Assembly: GCA_022829145.1 (NCBI GenBank)
Contig: CM040747.1
Span: forward strand, 35,852,052 to 35,916,051
DNA length: 64,000 nucleotides
Reading direction: 5' to 3'
Origin: Albula goreensis
Taxonomy: Eukaryota; Chordata; Actinopteri; Albuliformes; Albulidae
Shown piece after piece: positions 1 through 42,731 of the stretch (position 1 is its first letter; each line of letters begins with the position of its first letter). The translations under genes were made by a program, and so were the position numbers. The notes below the pieces were generated by a model, which ran no database searches, had not been told where the DNA came from, and was given only the letters and a program-made list of their open reading frames with translations.

Positions 1-519
1 CCCTCCAACTGCCACTCCTTCAGGCCCCAAACCGGAGAAAATGATAAGTTTGGTACATGCTGAAGTGTAAGTTGTCTAAGCTTACAGAGGAAGGTCTGAT
101 GTGAAACTGTGATTTCTCCTGTATGTAGCTGTCCTGGGATGCAGCTACACTGACAGAAATAATTCAGCTGTTAATGTAACTGACACACTGGCAATTTGGG
201 CACAAACTACTTGACCATTTTTCATAGGATAGATCTTTCATTTTCCTTTATAAACTCACTCAAGTGTTGATTTTACAGTTAAAAGAAACATCTTCATTTG
301 TATTTGTACATGAACACAATATATATGAACTCATTTTAATTGTAAAAACATGTTCTTGTGTTAACTGACAGGTATACAGTTAGAAACATTGGTGGTGCAG
401 ACTAGCACACAATGTATAGTTTATAAGAATGTGTGTGAACACGTGTGTATTTTAGAGGGAGAGGGTGTGCATGAGTGCTTGTGTGTATGTACATGTGTGC
501 AGATGTGTGTGAGACTCAC

Positions 520-18348
<17,829 letters not shown>

Positions 18349-20133
18349 CAGAACACCTAAACAAATCAATGTGTTTGGATCACCACATAAATAATACATA
18401 CACTCACCTGCTATCTGCAAAATACAACAACAAAAGCATTTTCAGCAGCAGCTACAGTGTAATTGATTATCATCGATTTGAAAATATTGCTTATGTTCCA
18501 ACAAATGGGCAAAACCAAAAAAATTATTGCTCATAACTGCACTGCTCTTGCCAGGCTTACACAGGATACTGAAAGCAAGGCAGGAACTGTCTGTTGTATT
18601 GGTAAGTGCAGCCTACTTACACAGTGACTCCGTATACCCGTCCAGAACATCATACCTAGTTTCTATTCCCCTTGTGTTTGTATTAAGCCATTTTCAGTTC
18701 ATTTCATTTTCTTTGATGGCCTCGGCATTTCAAGAGTTTTACCTCCCAACCCTCCTGCAGACCCTACGTACACTCAAAGACCAATATGTGAAACTCATAC
18801 ATTAAAATGGAACACAACATGCACCGTTCACATTGGTTTATGATGCCTGTTCAGGCATTTTTCTCCTTGCAGGGCAATAAGTAGTAAAATGTATCTGTCA
18901 TAGCAACTAGTCACTCGGTGATCAATAATGTTGATATTGTATGCAATTCTTCCACTGTTTTGATTTGGTCAAGTAAGAGAAGAAAAAGATAAATAAATAA
19001 TCTCCGCTGCACTGGCAGATTCCTTGAGTCGCAGAATGACACGAGGTAACTCAAAAATATTAGCTCGTTTATTCTCAAACAAGGGGGTGCCTGAAGAAAA
19101 GTTTTACCAATAAAATAAAATTAATAATGTTCACATATAAAACTTATTGATTCTCCATCCTTGCCATTCAGCTTGCTCTCTAGTCACATGACCAATCGAC
19201 CGTCACGATCATGTCTTATGCTCGAGGCAATAAAACCATCAAAATACCGGAAGTTTTAATGCACTAAGATTCACAGATGTTTGAGCACATCCTGAAATCA
19301 TCAGTTTAGTAATACATAGTGCGAATATTGCCGTTAGAGCAAATCAATTGTTTAGTTATATCAACTGGGATTTCTGTGTGGGTCAGCGTTACCCCGTAGA
19401 GCTTGTGACTTCTGTCTTGGTAAACCGCTCTCTAGAAATGGAGACAGCTAGTCACGAGTCAGTTGCAAAGTCACGCTTGATGTATTTTGCTGTAATAACA
19501 TTACTCTTTTTTGTTAAAGGTAATTAGCTAACATTATTAAACTAACGAGATTTCTATGCTCCTGGTCTTGGGCTACTCTCAACATACCAACCAGGCAAGG
19601 CAAGCTGCCTTTTAAGGAACTCTACAAGCTGTCACCTAAACACAACAAGCGGAGGAGTGACAAAGCACGTTATTTGACAGAAAGTTGAATCGCAGTGGTT
19701 TGTCCCAATACGCTCATGTTAGGCTGCCAACTACCTAGACAAACGAGAAAACCCAACAGCTGTGACAAAAGTGGAGTTCGGTTAAAATGGTCATCATGTA
19801 GACAAGTTGTTGACATGTACTTACATTGGGACTTTTTTCGTCTGTCTTTTAAGTTAATAAACATAAAAAGAATAATAAAACATCGTTTTCTAACATGTTT
19901 TACCATGTTAACATGTCTACAACTAAGTTACATTACATCACATTAACAGCAGTTGGTTCTTAAGCTGTATAAAACGGTTAGCTAAGGGTTCACATATCTA
20001 AACAATTCCCAGATGTTGATTTCCACTGCAAACTTAACCACAGTCTAAGCCTTCACGGCGAGAGTAGTTAATCATCTTTACATACAGTTGAAAGGCTAGG
20101 GTCTTGACTTTAGGTTAATATATACAGCAATAC

Positions 20134-20360
20134 CTGTATTTGCACACTTGTATCGGTATCTCCTTCCAAGTTGCGATTTTGTTTGGCAGAAGTCACTCTC
20201 TCCAGCTGACCGCTAGGCAGTACGAAGTTAGGAAATTTCGCATATCCGCACATGCGCTATAATGACAGACGCAGAAGAAACGCCTTTAACGAGCTTCGCG
20301 GTTGCTGCTACGGGAATATGTGTTGACGTGGCTGGCCATGTTCCGGTTCTCTTGGAAAAT
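20134..20360 (-). promoter_or_regulatory. tmem63a: Likely tmem63a noncoding first exon and promoter
   Basis: The first coding exon has only 8 nt of 5' UTR before a splice acceptor (exon edge 18356), so an upstream noncoding exon is needed. On the minus strand a CAG|GTATTG donor lies at 20133/20134. Upstream of it is a locally CpG-containing stretch (about 20200-20330) with an NRF1-like CGCACATGCGC motif near 20249 and no TATA box. The exon edge is inferred from the donor match alone; the transcription start is not visible. Confidence 0.4.
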
Positions 20361-20879
20361 GTAGCTATTCATTTATAAAAGCCATTTCAGATGTTTTTTG
20401 TAACCGTTAGTACATTTGACAACAGAGACATTACGTGATTGCTTTGAGTCTGACTGAATCTCCATTAGTATATGATGCATATCTCAGCGCACTACATGTC
20501 CTGTCAAGGGCAGGCTAACCAATATGAAGATTACTTCGCGGTGTAATTGTGGAACAATCTTCGTTGCATCTAATTACTGCATCTTTGTATCATCGCTGCT
20601 GATGTTTAAGTTATTTTTGTTTGAATCATGTTCAACAATTCACACTAAAATGTCATTCAAAGTTGTCCCAATGGCTTAAGAGATCATTACAAATTCACAA
20701 TTCAGAGGAGTAACTCGGTAAACTGACAAATATTGTGGATATATTTTGAAAGCATAAACGTTTTCAGGAAGTAAAAATGAAGTGAAAATGTTTGTCACCA
20801 CTATTGAGGAACTGTTTCAATGCTGTCATCTATTGTGACACTATGGTGAAAGAAAACCAGTGAGTGATGTTCAGTTTCT

Positions 20880-21075
20880 GCTCTCTGGGTGTTGCATAGG
20901 AGGTAAGGGGTTACAGGGTGTTGTGTATGAGTGTGTAAGGCGGTTACAGGGTGAATGGGAGTGCAAGCATTTGAGAGTGTGTAAGGGGCTTACAGGGTGA
21001 ATGAGTGTGCAAGCATCTGAGAGTGTGCAAGGAGGTTACAGGGTGAAATGTGCAAGCATTTGAGAGTGTGTAAGT
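20880..21075. repeat. ~46-bp tandem repeat
   Basis: Three to four units with GTTACAGGGTGAATG and GTGCAAGCATTTGAGAGTGT, followed by an (AC)n run at 21112-21149. Confidence 0.8.
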
Positions 21076-21111
21076 GATTGAGAGTGTGTGAACTCCCACT
21101 GAACACATACG

Positions 21112-21149
<38 letters not shown>
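21112..21149. repeat. (AC)n microsatellite
   Basis: Pure AC dinucleotide run of 38 bp in the intergenic region upstream of tmem63a. Confidence 0.95.
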
Positions 21150-21150
<1 letters not shown>

Positions 21151-22949
21151 CGGCACAGTGGACCCATACATTGAGGACTAACTTTCCACTGACATACTCA
21201 TCTCCTGAAATAACATCTACACAGAGGCCCACAGCCTCTACGATCTACATGAATTTACAGATCTCTCTGTGATCACACAGCAAATATTACGGGAAAGTTT
21301 TCCTTGAAGCTCTTCGTGGTGAGCTCGTAACGCAGGAGTGGAAATAATCATGTGAAGAGTGAACAGAGAGAACTGGCTGACCATGTTCACACCTAAGCAC
21401 ACCTGGCCAATCACTGCAAGATGTACACTTCAGAACTTCATGTTCAGACAGTTACAAAAATGTTTGGATGCAGACCCTCCCAATCCCTATCCCAAAGGAA
21501 TTTGGTGCAAAGGACACATTGTTTTTCCCAAATACTCACTGTAAAATGATTTGCTGCACTCGCAGTTAACACCCCTAAAGTGTTTCTCAGACCCTGATTC
21601 ACAGAGTAAAAGTTGAAAAACACAACATTAATAAAATTCAACTTAACAGACAAGGGAAAAAAACACAACTCTGGGTAAAATTATAACAGCTATATTTAAT
21701 TAAATATTTAGCATCATTGAGTAATCATTTTCCATACAGCCACTCATCTCTGGATATGGTACATTCATAGGAAGTCCATTAGTACATGGTATTTTACAGT
21801 GGTTTCAGTTTTACACTCCTATGTACATTACCCAGTATAATCCACAGTTATCTAAACATACACAACACTGACTCTGTAATATGGCTTCATAAGCTAGTGG
21901 AACTGATATGTACAAGGAAATGACACTTTTGAACCCACCACCCAAAGGAATAAGAGGACCCACAAACAGACCGTACGGACACCATGGTTTCCATGGTGAT
22001 GGCCAGCCCCACACAGCACAAAGCTATGGTATGAGGTATGACAACTCAAAAAGAATCTGCATTAAATGATTCCATTGCTGTCCTGTTTGACAGCTTTTGG
22101 TCACTTTCACATTGTGGGGGAGGGCATGAAAGCATGCTGTCAGAGTCCTTGTATGACTTGAGACTATCGTTTACTCATACAGGTGAGAGACTCGCATGAG
22201 AATGCACATGCTGAAGGCTACTGCGTCCCCCGTGAGTGAGTGTGAGAGGGCCGGGCCGGGGCATGCGGCTGGAGGTTTCGTTGGGCTCGGCTGATTGGCT
22301 GATATTCCAGAGGTGCACTCGCACCAGGGCTACCCCACTGTCAGACTGAACCCAGGAGACATAACTACACACAAACAGACACACAGACTGACAGACAGAC
22401 ATGGGGCCCCCTAAATCATGCAAATATATTTGTCAGTTTAAGGGGGGACGGGGTTGAGTTCTGCCCTGGCACGGTTAGCCCCACACACACTATTCTTCTT
22501 ATTTATTTGGTGTTGTGAAGGTGTGGATTGTTTATTTGGTGTTGCTGCACATAAGGTGAAAGTGTGGATTTTTTATTTGGTGTTGCTGCTTGTACAGGTG
22601 AAAGAGACCAGTGAGCATGTGCAGGGGCCACCTCTTGGGACAGGCAAACAAAGACACGGAGTCTCACTCACCACCATTAAACACCGAAAATAACATGTCA
22701 AAAAGTGCAAAATAATGCTGTCAAGATTCATCTCAACAATGATCAATTAAAAAATAACAAAAAAAACCACAAAGAACCAATACTGGCATGGGCATAACGT
22801 AAACAAGCAAAAATAAGATGGTAAGGCAGATCGTTGAGTCTGAGTTCTGATCTAAGGTGAACACATGCGAGTGCAATTGGGAGGACTCATGCAGGGAAAA
22901 CATCTCATTATTCTGGACTCACAGATATAGGTTGGGTTTCTACAGCCAC

Positions 22950-23225
22950 TCTACCCATAACTGAAAGAGAGACTCTACCCACTGCTGAAGGAGAGACTAC
23001 CCACTGCTGAAGCAGCCACTCTACCCACTGCTGAAGCAGCCACTCTACCCAGAAGACTCTACCCACTGCTGAAAGAGCAGCTACCCACTGCTAAAGGAGA
23101 GACTCTACCCACTGCTGAAAGAGAGACTCTACCCACTGCTAAAGGAGAGACTCTACCCACTGCTGAAGCAGCCACTCTACCCACTAACTGAAGGAGAGAC
23201 TCTACACACTGCTGAAGGAGCCTGC
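22950..23225. repeat. ~24-bp minisatellite
   Basis: About ten imperfect copies of ACTCTACCCACTGCTGAAGG plus AGAG. Reading frames across it on the minus strand are repeat artefacts. Confidence 0.85.
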
Positions 23226-26133
23226 CATCAAAGTAAACAGAACTACCAAGTGCTAAAACACCCATGTAGCACAGACCGATAAGAGATGAGGTTTAGCAGC
23301 AGAAACTCCTTTGCTGAGGCTGCTTTTAAAACTTCCTTACTGTGTTCAATGAAGAAGTTTGCACACACACTTCAGACCACTGACACTAGCCTATAAGCAA
23401 AGGTTAACACAGCAGAACCTCAGAGAAACGGGTCTCAGGGATCCCAAAAAACACAAGCTGAGTGAACGAGTGTATGCAGGGATGCAACATTCTAATTATG
23501 CCTTATCAATTTCAAACCCTGATTAATAAAATGAGAGCATAAACCCAAAATCATATCACTTTCTAAAAAAAACACAAGTATTATTATTATTGGACAAAGG
23601 GGCATAGCTCATTGCTTAAAGATTAAAACATGATTGTACAAATCTGTTTTATGAGGAACAGGCAACTCCAAAAGGTGGTTTACCAAATGGAGAACTTTAA
23701 GGAAATGCAAATAATACTTTCAAGTCATGAATCTAGTTCATGTTTGTCAGGGTCAAATGAAACAGCAAATTTTTGCACAGAATGAATCAATTTAAACAAC
23801 GTTACCTACATAATCTTGCACACTGCATTAAAACACGCATTTCTTATCCTTTGGCATCAGAAGCCACTGCTGTTAGACAGCTGCTCCCTCTTAAAGGATT
23901 TTTTCCTGCCTTACATTCTTTTTCTGTTTTGCTCTTTCACTTTAATGTTTTTCAATATGCCTATTTGGACTTACCTGTTCAGTGCAAAGAGCTTGGTTTG
24001 GTCCACACTGTGAACTATTTTCCTACTGTGCTGGGACTGTTAATGCACAGAGAGGATTTTTAAAAATCAAACACACAACACACTTACATGTTATGTTACA
24101 TGCCTCTCCAGGTCAATTAGAAATACTGTAGGTTACATGCGCATATGCTTGACCACCTGAAGCAAAGTGCTCCTGACTCAACGTCAAATCCCAATTATGC
24201 GTCATTTCGAAGTATTGGAAAACCACAGCCAATACCGGCACTGGTGGGTGGAGGAGATGATCCTGAAGCTGCAAGATTCTCCATTACTCGAGTCTCCTGT
24301 ACGGGAACAGTTCAGCCTCCTCTATTCAGTTCACTAGAATAAGTTCCTTTCCTTTATTATACCCCACTACACCCCTAGTTATGAGCTCCCAGCCTCTCTG
24401 TAACAAACATTTGTATTTTTTCTTCTGCCATTTCAAATTAGTTCTGAACATTTTAGTTTTTGAAAGCAACACAACATTTTAATCCCAGTTATCAGTTATA
24501 AGTACACATAAGTACACAAGTTGTGAGCCTATTTTTGTTGATCTCTAGTTTGATTGATCATAGCTACAAAATCTGAGCAACATATTTAAAAGTAAGGCAA
24601 CAATAGGCAACAATTCTGCAAGTAATGTTTCAAATAAATAAATGATCCAGATTCTTTTAGTTGTATTTTGACATTACTTTCTGAGTTATGAACCTTTCAG
24701 ACTTACGAACCAGCTCAGTCCAGAGGTGGTCAAATCTGAGGTGCTACTGTGCCTCCAGCATTTCCATATGTTTGAGTTGGAAAATATTCAGATAACAGGG
24801 CAGATCTCCCATCATGCAAACCAATGACTACAGTGGAATGATGTTCAGGGAAGTAAAATATAACTAAAAGGCACCATCTACTGGAGCCTTGCTGTTATTG
24901 CAGGATCAGGATCAACACTGATCCTGCTCCACACAGACAGTAAATGACTGAACTCAGAAATCCTGGTCTTCATTGCTCTTTACAACAGACACCTTTAATT
25001 AAGACCCTGCTCTGACAACATCTGGAAGTACAGGACACAAGTTTATACTCAAGATCTGAGCATCTGAAAGAACTGCTGACATCTCCCAAGATCTGACCAT
25101 CTGGGTTCAAAGGCTGATCATTAGCTACCTCAGTGTAGCTGTTGCTCTGTCTATGTAGCTTCTCCTGTCAGTGTGGCTGCTCTTCTTTCTACATGGCTGC
25201 TCCTTTTCGTTTAGCTGTTCCTCTCTACATGTGGCTGCTCCTTCCAGTGTGGCTGTTCCTTTCTCTGCGTGACTGCTCCTCTCTCCAGAAGTTTAGCACA
25301 CACTTAAATGGCTGATACAAACACTCTCAGCTTCAGAACTTCAGAAGTGTTCTGGACAGCATGTGACTGAATCATGAGATGACTAGCTTACACACGACCC
25401 AACTGACATTTTGAATGCACATATTTAAAAAAAAAAAGAAAAGGCCAGTGTACTTGGCACTGTCAGGATTTTTGCGTTTCCGCACATCTCAACAACACGT
25501 CCGCACAGGCTGTGGAGGACACAGACCGGCTATTACAGAGACTCTGACACAAATACAGAAGGCTTCAGTCAGAAGGTTCACACTTCCCGGCACACTATTC
25601 TTCATCATTTCATCATCTTCCTCCTTTTGCTTCAAAATTATTTTCATTAAAATAGCTGTCATGACATTATTTGATCACGTAGAAGGCTTACATGACAGTT
25701 ATGTAGCTACAGAGAAAGAGACAGAGACGCATCTGAGAGGCCTGTGGGGAATGTAGTCCACAGGCAGGGAGAGGAGAGCCCCCACCTGCAAGGACCTCTC
25801 AAACACAATGAATGCAGTCTGTACACACTGCCTAACTGTGTTTCATGAGAACAGTAACTTTTCATCCAAGGAGCTCCTCCTATGTCACACATTATTCTCA
25901 TGATAACCCAATGAGAAGGTATCCATATATTCTTCGGTAGGTCTATATTAATGTAATAAACAAGGGTGGAGAAATGGGGGGGCATTCTGTGTGGCCGGAC
26001 GGAAGATTCTGCACAGGGAGCTGCAACAGGAATCCGCTATGATGACCTCATTTCCTGTTGCCCACCAGGTGTGCGTACTCCCGGTCGACGTGTCGGCATT
26101 AACCCACACGCACCGGCGGGTGGGGGTGCGCTG

Positions 26134-39050
<12,917 letters not shown>

Positions 39051-39190
39051 TAACAAAAAACATAATGGATGCATCTTCGAAACGTTTCATAATTTTATTT
39101 CTTTAAATACTATTCGTATTTAATCAAATGTATGCAATCATTATCCTTATAGTCGTAACTGAGATAATACTGACAGCAGTGACAATAATG

Positions 39191-39192
<2 letters not shown>

Positions 39193-39225
<33 letters not shown>

Positions 39226-39242
39226 GTTGTTGTTGTTGTTAT
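39193..39242. repeat. (ATT)n(GTT)n microsatellite
   Basis: About twelve ATT units followed by five GTT units upstream of the faxc promoter. Confidence 0.95.
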
Positions 39243-39429
39243 AGAGTAAGCAGGTGCTTAGTAACTCTTGCCAGCGAAAATTGTGTTAAAAAAATCTCCC
39301 CAAATTACTCAATGGTGGTAGTATACAGCATTCTCAAAAATGTGCAGTTTAGAAAACTGTTTGTCAGTTATATTGCCCTCAAGATGATTAAAAAGGTCAG
39401 TTGGACCAGAAAGATACATCCGGTTAGAT

Positions 39430-39821
39430 TTTCTAACATTTTGAATTTTGTGAAATACAAAAAGATTTCCTTTGAAACATATTGCTACCCATTTTTATGT
39501 GTCCGGTACTTTACGTTTCTTAGTTTACTACCTAAATAGCCCTTTAAATTAAATATTACCACCACCACCCCAAACCCCGGCAAACACCCAAAATACCTAC
39601 TGCTGGAAAAATATGCCAATCACCATAAAATCTCTCAGTTGGACCTTAAATTGGAAAGAAAGATCTTTTTTCTTGTTTTAATGCCAATCTCCTCACTGGA
39701 ACCACGGTCTACTTTGGGTGTAGTTCAGATACATCCGACAGCACAATGTTTTCTAACATTTTGAAAACATTTCTAACATTTTGAATTTTGTGAAATACAA
39801 AAAGATTTCCTTTGAAACATC
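39430..39821. repeat. Pair of ~50-bp direct repeats
   Basis: TTCTAACATTTTGAATTTTG and the following 31 bases (GTGAAATACAAAAAG..GAAACAT) occur at about 39430-39480 and 39771-39821 with near identity, 341 bp apart. The bases between share further short motifs, suggesting a local tandem duplication. Confidence 0.9.
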
Positions 39822-41734
39822 TGACATTTTTCTGTGTGTACTGGTCCCTAACTAAAGTTCATATGTCAAAATATGTTTAACTGGTGAGCCAGTCAAACTG
39901 ACCCATTTGGGTGTGTCCATCAAGTCACTGTTAATTCTAGACATGGTCTATTGGCTTGAAAATAAAATCTTGAGTATCTGACTGTACTCCCACCAAATAT
40001 CTCTGAGTGTTTGTGCATGTATTTATGTATGTATGTATGTATGTAATTATGTGTGAGTGTGTGCATGTGTACGTGTGTGTCTATCTTTGTGTTTGAACGT
40101 GTGAGTGTGTGTGTGAGTGCTTGTATTTGTGTGTGTGTCTATGTGTGTGAGTGTACAAAGTACACTTAGGATGTTTGAAAAGCATAAAATACAGCCTTGT
40201 ACTAAATTTTAGCCTTATTTACTGCTGTTAGAGTAATTCCAGTGTTCAGAATCTCATGAGTAATACCGTACCATTATTATTGAGAAATCACGTAATGAAA
40301 ATAAATCCATCCATTTCTTCATAGTAAAATTTGCAACCAAGGGGCATGACCAAGCAGTGCTGTGAGAATGCCTACACATAAGTACTTTACTGAGAAACAA
40401 AGTGGGTCATGTGAGAGGACCCAAGAAATGGGATTTTCCATTCATGTTATTATAGGCATTTACAAAAGCAGGTAATACACACAAACTGTCTATGGACAAC
40501 TATATTTATATACAAAAAATGGTTTTATCACTGATATTTTGTCAAGTTAGAAAACCTGGGCCAGTATCTAACTGCAGTTACAACAGTGAGGTGAATTCCC
40601 TTTGTCTACTCTACAGCAGGAATTTGAACTAAATTACCAAGAAAAACTGTATGACACACTTGTCAAAACAAGGATAACATGTAGGTCATTTTGGTCTTTC
40701 AGTGGCAATCACTTACAGAAGGACAATAGCCAGGATATGAGTTTCAGTGATTTCTTGTTTTTAGAATATTGTATAAGGAAAAATAAAGCGTCTAAGGGAA
40801 AATATACAGTTTCTTTTTATGTCCATTATCCCTTAGGTCCAGGTTTTGTGAGTGACAATTTCTTGATTTTTACATCCAAGGGATACTTCCTTACCTGATT
40901 AGCAGGGACAGTGCAATTATGTGAAAGAAAGGTTAATATAACAGACACTCAAGCTCATGTGTTTTAGCTCTAGCCACACTGGCTGGTAAGGCTAGTACCT
41001 GTGGTACGGGGGTCCAACAATGCCAAAATTCTATTGTCTGCGAGTGTGCCCTCCCATTCGTACTCGCACCTGGAGTCGCACTCACAGACGCATTCTCACT
41101 TACAATCGACAGAATTTGGCACTGGCATAATCACGTAGGCAGATCCACTGCAGTTAGCATTAACAACCACAAGGTGGCAGCAGTTTTATTTAAAAAAACC
41201 CAGTATTGGGGGGGAGAAAAGCACACATTCTAAGGACGTAGTACACATTCTAAAAATCATTTTACTTTGAAAATATTAATTTAGCATTGCTTGTAATATT
41301 AGATGTCACCACCAGTTTGGGTTTAGAGGCAAATGTGTTTTAGAACATGTCCTACCTGTCAGCCATTTCCCAACAAAATTAAAGAAAGATTTCAGCTTGG
41401 AGACATGTGCCAAAGAGTATTACTCTTGCATGTGTTTTTCTTCTTCTGTTTCCCTGGGGTATAAAAATTAGGTTACACATGTGTAAAATACTTTTTGTCA
41501 TCCTACAACATGGGAAAAACCAGAGCTCTCAACTCAAATGAGACAGAAGGTTGTTGATTTGCACAGATTAGAAAATGGTTTTAATTAAATGGATGGTCAG
41601 TTAAAAATACCATGAAGTACAATCAGGACCATAATATAAGTTTGAAAACCATGAAAGAGTTAAAAATTTGCCAGGAAGAGGAAGCATGAGCATACTGCCA
41701 TAATGTACTGTGAGGAGGATGGTAAAAGAAGCAT

Positions 41735-42165
41735 ACAAAATCCAGAAGGTTATAGTTCCAGAACTGCACAGTTTAGCTGAATCTTGAGGTTTTCAAATGT
41801 CAAAATCCACTGTTGGATGCCACTTCCATTACCAGAAGCTTTTTGTGAGAGTTCCACTAAAGAAGCCCTTCCTAAGAGCAAGCCACAAAATCCGGTGCCT
41901 GAACTTCCCCAAGCATCACTGGAACTACAAATGAAATTGTGTGTTGTGGTCAGATGAGACAAAAATCTAAATTTTTGGTCATGTACAGCATCGTCACATT
42001 TGGGGAAAACAAGGGACTGCATACAAAGAAAAGCACCTGGTACCTGCTGTGAAATATGGTGGTGGATTATTGATGCTTTGGGGCTGTTTAGCTGGTTGTG
42101 GTCCAGTGGCTCTTGTGCAGATCAATGGCATAATGAATTTGACTAAATCAAGGGCATAACATTGG
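41735..42165 (+). pseudogene. Fragment of a Tc1/mariner transposase
   Basis: The plus strand reads recognisable Tc1 transposase pieces: HWNYK.NCVLWSDETKI then IFGHVQHRHIW, followed by KHLVPAVKYGGGLLMLWGC. The first catalytic Asp region (WSDETKI) is visible. The reading contains stops at NYK* and TKI*, and both ends are missing. It is a dead DNA-transposon remnant. Confidence 0.8.
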
Positions 42166-42731
42166 GTTGAACATTAGGGAGGTTGAATATTTTTCATTCA
42201 TCATGATGATATAATTATAAGAAATCAACTGAGGGAAATCCTGAGTGGTAAAGTTTCCCAGTTAGTCAGGGCTTGACATGTTAGCAAGACCCTTGAGATA
42301 TGTGCATCTGACAATTGTCTAGTTTGTATGATCAGAAAGGCTAATTCACAGGTTTGAGTTGATTATTAACTATATACATTTCTATTTATGTATTTATTTA
42401 TTTTTTATTCAACTTTTTTCCACTGCATTATTTTTGATTCCTTGACTCATACTCCTACTCAGTAGGTGGCGGTAATGCACCTGAAAGCAATGTTGCACCT
42501 GAAAGCAATGTTGCACCCTTAATTAAAACAAGAAGAGGATGTCCTCTCTCTCACTTTTCAAACTAAAAGCTTCCGACCAACTTAATTATTATTATGGGAA
42601 TCTTTACCTCTAAAATGCCACTGTGACACTGTTCACAGCCTGATTCTTGGTTTTAGATTTTTGCCTTCCTGTTTTTGACTTTGATTTTTGGACTGTGAAT
42701 TTTGTACCTTTGCCTTGGGAGAGGAAATCAG

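Larger units (their letters stand above)
20361..26133. other. Gene-free stretch between tmem63a and the faxc stop; must contain faxc 3' UTR
   Basis: No conserved coding exon was recognised on either strand. It contains tandem repeats (20880-21149, 22950-23225) and degenerate GGCTGCTCCTT-type repeats at 25130-25290. The part next to 26133 is the faxc 3' UTR; its polyadenylation site was not identified with confidence. Confidence 0.6.
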
